Shown here: positions 1 through 8,308 of the stretch, piece by piece
How the letters are laid out: the number at the start of each line of letters is the position of its first letter
Position numbering within the stretch: position 1 is the stretch's first letter
Assembly (NCBI GenBank): GCA_016201105.1
Contig: JACQDN010000059.1
Coordinates: 1-64,000, forward strand
Length of the DNA: 64,000 bases
Direction of reading: 5' to 3'
From: Pseudomonadota bacterium
Lineage (GTDB): Bacteria; Pseudomonadota; Alphaproteobacteria; Micropepsales; Micropepsaceae
The notes under the pieces: generated by a model
Told to the model about the DNA's origin: nothing
The model's database searches: none
What the model saw: only the letters and a program-made list of their open reading frames with translations
Translations under genes and position numbers: made by a program

Positions 1-26
1 AAATCCTGGGAATAGGCTCGCGCCAT
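1..26 (-). CDS. IS630-family transposase, N-terminal fragment
   Basis: ATG at 24-26 (minus) is preceded by a good ribosome binding site, GGGAGG about five bases upstream. The eight readable residues MARAYSQD match the start seen in many IS630 transposases, whose DDE catalytic residues would lie off the window. Intactness cannot be judged. Confidence 0.5.
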
Positions 27-118
27 CCGCGCCTCCCGAATCAGCTTCGATCCGAGACTCGCTTATCAAGCCAACTTTGGGAATCCATCCCGAGTCAGCT
101 CATTCCAAAATTGCTCTA
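1..118 (-). mobile_element. Right-hand end of an IS630-type element (partial)
   Basis: The minus strand starts a reading frame at 26 that leaves the window and begins MARAYSQD, which resembles the typical N-terminus of IS630-family transposases (M-x-x-AYS-x-D-L-R). The non-coding stretch 27-116 would hold the terminal inverted repeat, and a TA dinucleotide at 117-118 fits the TA target used by this family. Only eight residues are visible, so the family call is a recognition from a short N-terminus. The other end lies outside the window and no inverted repeat pair can be compared. Confidence 0.5.
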
Positions 119-130
119 GTCGTTGTAAAG

Positions 131-167
131 AGAGCGCGGGAGAGACATCTTCCGCGCTCTTTTTTTT
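131..167 (+). terminator. Rho-independent terminator
   Basis: A stem of GAGCGCGG(A) pairing with (T)CCGCGCTC is followed directly by eight T residues, the classical intrinsic terminator layout on the plus strand. The gene it served is not visible; it was either displaced or cut by the IS element lying just to the left. Confidence 0.85.
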
Positions 168-186
168 CGACGGAAAATAAAAAAAG

Positions 187-372
187 GAAATGATTCACGC
201 GGAGCCGCGGAGACGCGGAGCGGGCCGTGTCTTCGGTGGATGAGTTTTTTGAGGTTTGCCAAGAAGGTTTTCTGGCGCGCTTCGCGCGCCAAGTGATTCA
301 CTCCATCCAGAATGCCAAAGCGCGGATTGCTCGAACCGCTCCGCGTCTCCGCGGCTCCGCGTGAATCATTCC
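187..372. repeat. Large inverted repeat with about 35-bp arms
   Basis: Arm 187-223 and arm 337-372 are reverse complements over about 34-35 bases, with GC-rich CGCGGAG-type internal repeats. The 113-base spacer contains a second small hairpin (273-291, GGCGCG/CGCGCC). The right arm ends just before the SDR stop codon at 380. It looks like a dispersed palindromic intergenic element rather than a simple terminator because the arms are long and the spacer is large. Confidence 0.8.
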
Positions 373-379
373 TTTTCTG

Positions 380-1054
380 CTAAACCTTGCCGGCGACCGG
401 AATGAGTGCGCCGGTGATGGCGCGGGACCTGTCGGAGAGAAGAAACACGATCACGTCGGCGAGCGCGTCCGGCGAAACCCATTTCGAAAAATCGGCATCG
501 GGCATGTCTTTGCGGTTTTGCGGCGTGTCGATGATGGTGGGAAGCACCGCGTTCACCCGCACGCCTTTGGCCTTCATTTCCTCGGCGAGGCTTTCGGTCA
601 AGCGCGAGACGCCGGATTTCGACGCCGTATAGGCGCCCATGCCGGCTGCGGCCTTCGCCGTGGCGGCGGCGCTGACATTCACGATCGCGCCTTTGTTCTT
701 CACCAAAGAGGCGAGCGCCGCTTGCGAGGCGACGACGGCGGTCTTGAGATTGACGTTGTAGAGAAAGTCCCAAGTTTCGGGCTTGCCTTCCGCCAGCGTT
801 TCCCAGCGAAAGGTGCCCGCGACATTCACCAGCCCATCGAGCCCGTCCATCTGTTTTTCCGCGTCGGCCAACACACGCGCAGCGGAAGGGGCATCGGCGA
901 TGTCGATACCGCCGAACGCGATGCCCGAAATTCCTGCCGGCTTCGGCGCGCGATCGACAGCTGCAACTTTGGCGCCCTCGCGCTCGAGCGCCCTCACCAC
1001 GGCGGCGCCCAGAACGCCAAACGCTCCGGTGACGACGATATGTCTGCCTTTCAT
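380..1054 (-). CDS. SDR family oxidoreductase
   Basis: The 224-residue product is a classical short-chain dehydrogenase/reductase. It has the Rossmann glycine motif TGAFGVLG at 9-16, NVAG at 77-80, the catalytic Ser near 128 and YTASK (Tyr142, Lys146). NAD(P) is therefore the expected cofactor; the substrate is unknown. I chose the ATG at 1054 because it sits directly before the first beta strand (MKGRHIVVTG) and has a GAGG-like site upstream; a longer frame adds only Arg/Ser-rich residues with no homology to the fold. The C-terminus is a little short compared with 240-260 residue relatives. It stands alone, downstream of the small disordered-protein gene. Confidence 0.88.
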   Translation of the reverse strand: MKGRHIVVTGAFGVLGAAVVRALEREGAKVAAVDRAPKPAGISGIAFGGIDIADAPSAARVLADAEKQMDGLDGLVNVAGTFRWETLAEGKPETWDFLYNVNLKTAVVASQAALASLVKNKGAIVNVSAAATAKAAAGMGAYTASKSGVSRLTESLAEEMKAKGVRVNAVLPTIIDTPQNRKDMPDADFSKWVSPDALADVIVFLLSDRSRAITGALIPVAGKV

Positions 1055-1109
1055 GGAAGCCTCGCGCGCATTTGCGCCTTCAATCATAAGCAAGCGAGCG
1101 CGCAAACGC

Positions 1110-1143
1110 GAACGGCCCGGCACCTTTCGATGCGGGACCGTTC
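1110..1143 (-). terminator. Possible terminator hairpin
   Basis: An imperfect stem (GAACGG-CCCGG arm pairing with a GGTCCCG-type arm, GAAAG-like loop) lies about 20 bases past the stop codon at 1164 of the small minus-strand gene. There is no T-run, so it may be a weak or Rho-assisted terminator. Confidence 0.35.
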
Positions 1144-1163
1144 TCGTAGACTGGCGACTGAGA

Positions 1164-1382
1164 TCAGTGCTGGTTGCCCTTGCGGCCAAAATCCTTGTCG
1201 TCGCGCTGACCCTGTTGGCCGTGCTGGCCATGCTGATCATGCTGGTCTTTCTGACCGTCACGCGGGCGCGTGGACTGATCCTTGTCGCCCATCTGTCTGC
1301 CGGCGTCTTTCTTGCGCTGATCGTCGGTGTCGTAACGGTTTGGATTGTTCTGATTGCTCGGATTGTTCGGATTGTTCGGCAT
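1164..1382 (-). CDS. Small low-complexity hydrophilic protein
   Basis: This encodes 72 residues with no hydrophobic segment. The N-terminus is Asn/Pro-rich (PNNPNNPSNQNNPN) and the C-terminal half is built from Asp, Gln, His, Gly and Lys. Such composition predicts an intrinsically disordered, hydrophilin-like protein. The start at 1382 is fixed by an AGGAGAG site six bases upstream; longer in-frame starts lack this. A match to the EcfG general-stress promoter lies about 55 bases upstream (1435-1460), so a stress role is inferred. No protein family is recognised; the gene is real by its ribosome binding site and promoter, but the function is unknown. Confidence 0.65.
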   Translation of the reverse strand: MPNNPNNPSNQNNPNRYDTDDQRKKDAGRQMGDKDQSTRPRDGQKDQHDQHGQHGQQGQRDDKDFGRKGNQH

Positions 1383-1434
1383 CAAGCTCTCCTGGTTGGC
1401 CCTTGTGTCGGCCATTGTCGGGGGGTGCCTAAGA

Positions 1435-1460
1435 AACGTGGCATGGCGGCACGCCGTTCC
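1435..1460 (-). promoter_or_regulatory. EcfG-type (general stress) promoter
   Basis: On the minus strand GGAAC (1460-1456) is separated by 17 bases from CGTT (1438-1435), which fits the -35/-10 pattern of the alphaproteobacterial stress sigma factor EcfG (GGAAC-N16/17-CGTT). The predicted transcript would start about 45 bases before the ATG of the small hydrophilic protein gene. Confidence 0.6.
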
Positions 1461-1566
1461 GGTTCCATGCACAATTTTCTCTTTTCCTTTAGGAACTTAG
1501 GGGTGTTTTCAGGGAACTGCGCCGCGCTTAGACTGCGGCGCAAGACACACAACAACGAGATTCGAA

Positions 1567-3003
<1,437 letters not shown>

Positions 3004-3098
3004 CGCCGGACATCACACGCAAACGTGCATCGCGCGGATCGGCGAAATCTGGTTTGCGCTCCACAAACATGAGTCGGCAACGGCGCAAGGATTTCCTT

Positions 3099-4502
3099 AT
3101 GGCCAGAAAACTAAGCAACACAGCTTTCCTCGGTCATCCCTCCGGCCTCGGCTGGCTCGCATTCTCTGAATTCTGGGAGCGCTTTTCCTACTACGGCATG
3201 CAGGCGCTGCTAATGCTCTACATGACCAAATATCTTCTGCTGCCCGGTCATGTCGACAAGGTCTTCGCCTTCGCGCCGTTTCGCGCGTTCATCGAAGGCA
3301 TGTACGGGCCACTGTCGCCGCAGGCGCTCGCTTCAGCAATTTTCGGACTCTATGCGGGCCTGGTTTATCTGACGCCCATCGCCGGCGGGTTGCTGGCGGA
3401 TCGCATCATCGGGCGGACCAACGCGGTGGCGACCGGCGCTCTTCTGATGGCGATCGGCCACTTCCTGATGGCGTTCGAGGTGAGCTTTCTGCTCGCGTTG
3501 CTGTGCCTGCTGATCGGCGTCGGTTGCTTCAAAGGCAACATCGCCTCGCAGGTCGGCGAACTCTACGGCCCCGACGATCCGCGCCGCGCCGATGCGTTCC
3601 AGGTCTTTCTCATGTCGGTGCAGATCGCCGTTATCATCTCCCCATTTGTGTGCGGCACGCTGGGCGAGAAGGTGGGCTGGCATTGGGGCTTCGGCGCGGC
3701 CGGTGTCGGCATGCTGATCGGGCTCGCGACCTATCTTTCAGGACGCTATGCCCTGCCGCCTGAACCGAAGCGTGACGCGGCAGGCGCGACCGTGGCACGC
3801 CCGCCACTCCAACGCAGCGACAAAGTCCGGATCGCGGTGTTGGTGGCGCTGTTGCCGGTACTGGCAGTCTCCCTCGTGGGCAATCAAGAGATCTTCAACG
3901 CCTATATCGTGTGGGCGGATTCGCATTATCAGCTCGTCTTCTACGGCGAGACGATGCCGCTCACCTGGCTTTTGTCGTTCGATGCCGCTTTCAGCGCCGC
4001 CACCATTTTCGCATCCGTCGCCTTCTGGCGCTGGTGGTCCAGGAAATGGACCGAACCCGACGAGATCACCAAGATCACCATCGGCGTGGTGATTTCCGCG
4101 TTTGCGCCGCTCATGCTGGCGGGCGCCTCAGCCATCGTCGCCTCGAGCCATCAGAAAGTGGGCCTCGGCTGGGCAGTAGGTTTTCACCTCATCAACGATC
4201 TGGGCTTCGCCAACGTGCTGCCTGTCGGCATTGCGCTCTATTCGCGCGCCGCGCCGAAGGGATGGGCGGGCATCATCATCGGCATCTACTACACACATCT
4301 TTTCATGGGCAACATGTTCGTGGGTTGGCTCGGCGGCTTTCTGGAGAAGATACCGGCGACCACGTTCTGGTTGTTGCACGTCGGGCTGATGCTGGGATCC
4401 GCAGCGATCCTGCTCGTCGTGCGTTTTTCGGTGGGAAAAATTCTGGCACCGGGCTACGAGCACCACGCGCCGGACGTCGCGGAGGCGGAGGTGGCGGCGT
4501 AA
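3099..4502 (+). CDS. POT family proton/oligopeptide symporter
   Basis: This is a 467-residue major facilitator protein with about 12-14 membrane helices. The POT signature ExxER occurs in helix 1 (Glu24, Glu27, Arg28 in FSEFWERFSYYG), and the SPFVCG-LGEKVGW segment matches the family's central motif. It should import di- and tripeptides with protons across the inner membrane, partnering with the M20 peptidase 95 bases upstream. The ATG at 3099 has AAGGA eight bases upstream; another ATG at 3069 is possible. The last 49 bases overlap, antisense, the 3' end of the next gene. A relic of a second POT 3' end lies at 5157-5216. Confidence 0.9.
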   Translation: MARKLSNTAFLGHPSGLGWLAFSEFWERFSYYGMQALLMLYMTKYLLLPGHVDKVFAFAPFRAFIEGMYGPLSPQALASAIFGLYAGLVYLTPIAGGLLADRIIGRTNAVATGALLMAIGHFLMAFEVSFLLALLCLLIGVGCFKGNIASQVGELYGPDDPRRADAFQVFLMSVQIAVIISPFVCGTLGEKVGWHWGFGAAGVGMLIGLATYLSGRYALPPEPKRDAAGATVARPPLQRSDKVRIAVLVALLPVLAVSLVGNQEIFNAYIVWADSHYQLVFYGETMPLTWLLSFDAAFSAATIFASVAFWRWWSRKWTEPDEITKITIGVVISAFAPLMLAGASAIVASSHQKVGLGWAVGFHLINDLGFANVLPVGIALYSRAAPKGWAGIIIGIYYTHLFMGNMFVGWLGGFLEKIPATTFWLLHVGLMLGSAAILLVVRFSVGKILAPGYEHHAPDVAEAEVAA

Positions 4503-5002
4503 GCCTTCAGAGGCTTCACGCCGGCCGATCGGGAGAGCAAAAGCCGGCTCGCCAGGGAAATCGGCAGACCGAAGGCGAAGAGGTGTATGCCAAAACTCGC
4601 CAGAAAGAGTGGCAAAGATTTGGGTAGTCTGAACCCGATGGCAGAAAGCGGAACGACGACAAACGTCATGACGATATAGGCCATCACGCCAAAAATTATT
4701 CCGCTCATGACCGGTTTGCGGATCAGGACATCCCACCGCGATGCCGCAAAAACAAAGATCGCAGCAGCCACTAGAGAGACGAACAGATGAACCGCTACGC
4801 CCAGGGACGCGGCGTATAGACCTCCCGTGAAGGCGGCTCGGCCCAACGCACCGCTGGCGATGGATTGAAACACGATCAGCGGAGATGCTCCCAACATAGC
4901 CTGGATGGGAAGCACGAAGATCATTTCGACGATCGCTGCGGTGAGTCCTGCTGCCACAGATGTTGTGGCCAATTGGGCCAAAGTTGTTTGTCGAGCCGGC
5001 AT
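4454..5002 (-). CDS. Integral membrane protein, unknown family
   Basis: The 182-residue product has about four hydrophobic helices (near residues 10-35, 50-75, 85-100 and 105-130, plus a possible fifth at 145-165). I recognise no catalytic motif. The start at 5002 (MPARQTTLAQ) is chosen because upstream codons give a charged, unlikely extension; the Shine-Dalgarno GGGGAAG is about ten bases away. Its 3' end runs 49 bases into the POT gene on the opposite strand, which is unusual and suggests it was brought here by a rearrangement. Homologs may belong to a small DUF family, but I cannot name it. Confidence 0.6.
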   Translation of the reverse strand: MPARQTTLAQLATTSVAAGLTAAIVEMIFVLPIQAMLGASPLIVFQSIASGALGRAAFTGGLYAASLGVAVHLFVSLVAAAIFVFAASRWDVLIRKPVMSGIIFGVMAYIVMTFVVVPLSAIGFRLPKSLPLFLASFGIHLFAFGLPISLASRLLLSRSAGVKPLKAYAATSASATSGAWCS

Positions 5003-5156
5003 GAAAGAAATCTTCCCCAGTCCTAGGCTTGCACGACGCTTGCGCCATGCGTCACCCTTGCGAACTGTGACACAGACATCGATTGCGCGCATTCACACGG
5101 ACTTGATGCGATTTGTCCGGCCAAATTTTATGCTCGCATGCGACCACTCGAATGAA

Positions 5157-5216
5157 GGGGCGCCGGGATATGAGCACGCCGCACCGAACATGGTTGGGGC
5201 AGAATTGGCGGCGTAG
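5157..5216 (+). pseudogene. Relic of a second POT transporter C-terminus
   Basis: The plus-strand frame ending at the TAG 5214-5216 reads GAPGYEHAAPNMVGAELAA, matching the POT protein tail (LAPGYEHHAPDVAEAEVAA) at 13 of 18 compared positions, followed by a stop in the same place. Nucleotide identity is roughly 70 percent over 60 bases. No upstream POT coding sequence remains; the rest of the 5003-5283 gap shows nothing else recognisable. Confidence 0.6.
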
Positions 5217-5283
5217 GCAGAAGGACTTCAACAGATCCGACCAATCGTGCCAAGTGGTTCAGTTGTGTGGGTTGCCGGATTCA

Positions 5284-6039
5284 TTAGGACATGCCGACCC
5301 AGGCGAAGAGCAGAGCATATTCGACGACATCGCTGACATTGTGACCGATGATCGGAGCAAGGACGCTGCCGGACTTCTCCAGCCAATACGCATAGAGGAC
5401 ACCGAGCGCGAAGGCATACACTTGCTGCCCCAGCGCCAGAGGCCAAGGTTCGGCCCAGAAACTGGTTGCATGGAGCAGCGCAAACAGCAGCGCCACGAGT
5501 ACGCCCGCTCCGTTCATCTCGAACCGGCCCAGGCGCAACCGTCCCGGCATCGTTGCAGCCAGATAGGTCACCAGCAAAGCGCGAAACGGAATTTCCTCGG
5601 TCGGCCCGACATAGACGCCCTCGAAAAACAGCCAGCCCGAGACATTTGCCGGCGTGAGCGGATAGTCGAGTATCGGAACGGTGTGTGCGAGAAGCTGAGG
5701 TGCGTAGTCGACGACCGTCATCAACACGCCAAAGAATGCTCCCCACAAGACGGCCGGGCGGACATAGGTTTTCGCCCGCGGCCGGTGCAGGCCGTAGTCG
5801 GCCGGCACGATGCGCTTGAACACCGCGATGGCGAGCAACGCGAAAGCGAGCTGAAACGCGTGGTGGCTATAGAGCCACGGCAATGTCGGACCCGTCGGAG
5901 ATGGCATCCCGAACCGCCTGCTCGCAAAATATGCGGCATAGGCTGCCAGATATGGCAGGCCAAATCCGACCGCCGCCACGACAAGGAGCGGAACCGGCTT
6001 CAGCCGAAAGCTCGGCGAATGAGTCGATGGAACGGCCAT
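5284..6039 (-). CDS. CPBP family intramembrane metalloprotease
   Basis: The 251-residue protein carries the three motifs of the CPBP (CAAX protease/bacteriocin-processing, Abi) family: EE-x3-R (Glu148, Glu149, Arg153 in PTEEIPFR), F-x3-H (His190 in FALLHATSF) and a final HN pair (His233-Asn234 in IGHNVSD). About seven to eight membrane helices surround them. It is expected to be an inner-membrane glutamic-type or metal-dependent endopeptidase. The ATG at 6039 lacks a clear ribosome binding site but lies 17 bases after the stop of the AraC regulator gene, so the two are probably co-transcribed and possibly translationally linked. Substrate is unknown. Confidence 0.85.
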   Translation of the reverse strand: MAVPSTHSPSFRLKPVPLLVVAAVGFGLPYLAAYAAYFASRRFGMPSPTGPTLPWLYSHHAFQLAFALLAIAVFKRIVPADYGLHRPRAKTYVRPAVLWGAFFGVLMTVVDYAPQLLAHTVPILDYPLTPANVSGWLFFEGVYVGPTEEIPFRALLVTYLAATMPGRLRLGRFEMNGAGVLVALLFALLHATSFWAEPWPLALGQQVYAFALGVLYAYWLEKSGSVLAPIIGHNVSDVVEYALLFAWVGMS

Positions 6040-6056
6040 AAAGGGATACAGCCAGA

Positions 6057-6827
6057 TCAGTCCCCGGCCGTCTTGAACGGATTTGACGTCGAGATCCACG
6101 CGGCAGGCGTTTTGCCCGTGAGCTTCTTGATCGCCCGCGTCATGTGCGGCTGATCGGCAAAGCCGGCTTGGGCCGCCACGCTCGCAAGCGGGATATTTCC
6201 GCCCGAAATCAGATCGAGGGCGCGCCCCGCACGCGCTTCCGCGCGGAACCGAGCAGGTGCGACGCCGTAGAGTTTTCTGAAGCCTCGCGACAGTGTCTCC
6301 CCAGCAAGTCCCATCCGCCGCGCCCAGGCCCCAAGGCTTCGCTCGGGATGCTTCCTCAGATCCGAAGCCAGCAGGTCCGGCCAATCGTTCTCGCTCTGCC
6401 CGGTCTCGACGAACGCCTCCAAAAGGAGGGCGCTTGCAGCGGTCGGGTCGCGCTCGGCCGCTCGCGCGATGGCATCGGCGTCGGCGACGCGACCGGCGCA
6501 TGGCGACAGGCGGAGCGGCTTGGAAACGCACAAATTCAAAATCTCGGTACTGCGCGAAAAAAAGCGATCGAGATGCGCTTCAAACGGAGCATGCCAAAGA
6601 ACATCGCCCGGGCCGACGCGGAAACGGCCGCGCATGCCGCTCTCCTCGTAGCCGCCTCGCAGCACTATTGCGGCATAGGACTGAACATGGCGATGCCGCG
6701 GCATCGCGGCATTCGCGCCCCAACGCTCTCTTCCCACCGCTGTGTGAGTGACATCTGTCAACTTGCCCGGCACTGCACGAACTTTGGCGACAGTATACAA
6801 TTTCCCGAGGCACTGGTCGGCGACCAA
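6057..6827 (-). CDS. AraC family transcriptional regulator
   Basis: The protein (256 residues from the first ATG) has an N-terminal cupin-like half (H-x-H near 45 in PRHRHVQS, then GPGDVLWH) and a C-terminal double helix-turn-helix from about residue 150, with the second helix signature GFADQPHMTRAIKKLTGKTP. It probably senses a small molecule and controls the CPBP protease gene that follows by 17 bases. The N-terminal first 22 residues look non-conserved; a TTG at 6761 giving LTDVTHTAVG is an alternative start. Confidence 0.87.
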   Translation of the reverse strand: MVADQCLGKLYTVAKVRAVPGKLTDVTHTAVGRERWGANAAMPRHRHVQSYAAIVLRGGYEESGMRGRFRVGPGDVLWHAPFEAHLDRFFSRSTEILNLCVSKPLRLSPCAGRVADADAIARAAERDPTAASALLLEAFVETGQSENDWPDLLASDLRKHPERSLGAWARRMGLAGETLSRGFRKLYGVAPARFRAEARAGRALDLISGGNIPLASVAAQAGFADQPHMTRAIKKLTGKTPAAWISTSNPFKTAGD

Positions 6828-7024
6828 TCGTGAATGGTGTGGCCAAATCGGTAGTCGCCGATCCCCGCACGCGCATGGCAGAGGAACGAAAGGCTCTCGA
6901 ACTTCGGGTGACGAACGCTAGAAACCGTCCAGGAAATCCACTGATTTTCCGCGCATGGACTCGCCCAAGTCCCCCTGCTATTAGCCCGGCCTTCGAGCGA
7001 TCCGCCGATTCCGGCAGGCCTCTC

Positions 7025-7099
<75 letters not shown>

Positions 7100-7150
7100 A
7101 TCAATTCAATGACTTAGGTAGTTCTCGCGCCATTTGGCGCGAGAACACGC

Positions 7151-8308
7151 CTATCCGAACAGCCCCGCCGCATGGCGCGGGATTTCGACCTGGCGGTGGA
7201 CGTGCACGCTCATCAGCAGGCCGAAGCCGAACATCACCGTCAGCATCGCCGTGCCGCCATAGGAAATCAGCGGCAGGGGAATGCCCACCACCGGAATGAG
7301 GCCCATCACCATCGCGGTGTTGATCAGGATGTAGAAGAAGAAGTTGAGCGTAAGGCCCATCGCGAGCAGGCGGCCGAACTGGCTGCGCGAGGCCATGGCG
7401 ATGCGGATGCCGTAACCGATGATGAGCGCGAAGAGCAGCAGCAGCGCCAGCGATCCGACGAAGCCGAATTCCTCGCCCAGCGTGGTGAAGATGAAATCGG
7501 TTTCCTTTTCGGGGAGGAAGTTGAGCTGGCTCTGGGTGCCTTGCACGAAGCCCTTGCCCGCGACGCCGCCGGAGCCGAGCGCGATTTCCGCCTGGCTGAT
7601 GTTCCACCCTGCCCCGAGCGCGTCGGTCGAGGGATTGAGGAACGTCATCACGCGCGCCTTTTGATAGTCGTGCAGGAAGAATTCCCAGCCGATGGGAACC
7701 GCCGCGGCGATGGCCGTGACGGTTGGCGCGATCCACCACCAGGAAAGACCGGAGAGGAACAACAACACGCAACCGTCTGCCATCAGGATGGACGCGGTAC
7801 CGAGATTGGGCTGATGCAACACCAGTGCTGCTGGCGCCACGATCATCGCCAGCGGAATGGCAAGTTTGAGCGGCTTGGAAACGTCTTCCACCGACAGCCC
7901 GTGCAGATAGCGCGCCAGCGCCAGCACCAGCGAGATCTTCATCAGCTCGGAAGGCTGCAGCTCGATCGGGCCAAGCTCGATCCAGCGCTGAGCGCCAAGC
8001 CCGGCGCTGCCGGCCACCTCCACGCCCACCAGCAATAGAAACGCGAGCGCATAGGCGGGATACGCCAAACTCATCCACACGCGCAGATCGACAACCGCGG
8101 CCAGGATCAGAAATGCGAGACCGATGGCAAAGCGCACCATCTGCTTGCCGGCCCAGGGCGAGAAACTTCCGCCCGCCACCGAATAGAGCATGGCGAAGCC
8201 GATGCTGGCGACGACGGCGATGAGCAGGACCAGGCCCCAATTGATGTCGAGCAGCTTCTCGCGGGTGGAGAGCGTGCCACGGCCGGCCGCATAAGCGCGC
8301 GTGTTCAT
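7151..8308 (-). CDS. rodA: Rod shape-determining glycosyltransferase RodA
   Basis: The 385-residue SEDS protein polymerises lipid II glycan strands in the elongasome, together with PBP2. About ten membrane helices are visible with typical SEDS landmarks: ELQPSELMK in the middle, HQPNLGTA, the long extracellular loop ending in NFLPEKETDFIF, and GLIPVVGIPLPLISYGGTA near the C-terminus. The ATG at 8308 overlaps the mrdA stop codon (ATGA), so the two are translationally coupled. It is the last gene of the mre-mrd block. Confidence 0.97.
   Translation of the reverse strand: MNTRAYAAGRGTLSTREKLLDINWGLVLLIAVVASIGFAMLYSVAGGSFSPWAGKQMVRFAIGLAFLILAAVVDLRVWMSLAYPAYALAFLLLVGVEVAGSAGLGAQRWIELGPIELQPSELMKISLVLALARYLHGLSVEDVSKPLKLAIPLAMIVAPAALVLHQPNLGTASILMADGCVLLFLSGLSWWWIAPTVTAIAAAVPIGWEFFLHDYQKARVMTFLNPSTDALGAGWNISQAEIALGSGGVAGKGFVQGTQSQLNFLPEKETDFIFTTLGEEFGFVGSLALLLLFALIIGYGIRIAMASRSQFGRLLAMGLTLNFFFYILINTAMVMGLIPVVGIPLPLISYGGTAMLTVMFGFGLLMSVHVHRQVEIPRHAAGLFG

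Noticed and set aside
3-119. A plus-strand frame open from 3 to the TAG at 117-119
   Set aside because: It reads as Arg/Ser/Leu-rich sequence without a start in the window, and the minus-strand IS630-type explanation fits the region better.
1341-1380. A short tandem repeat of the GGATTGTTC kind that could look like a direct-repeat array
   Set aside because: It is low-complexity coding sequence (Asn/Pro repeats on the minus strand), and no spacers are present, so it is not a CRISPR.
5113-6153. A plus-strand frame opposite the CPBP gene
   Set aside because: It has no domain, and the minus strand has clear CPBP protease motifs.
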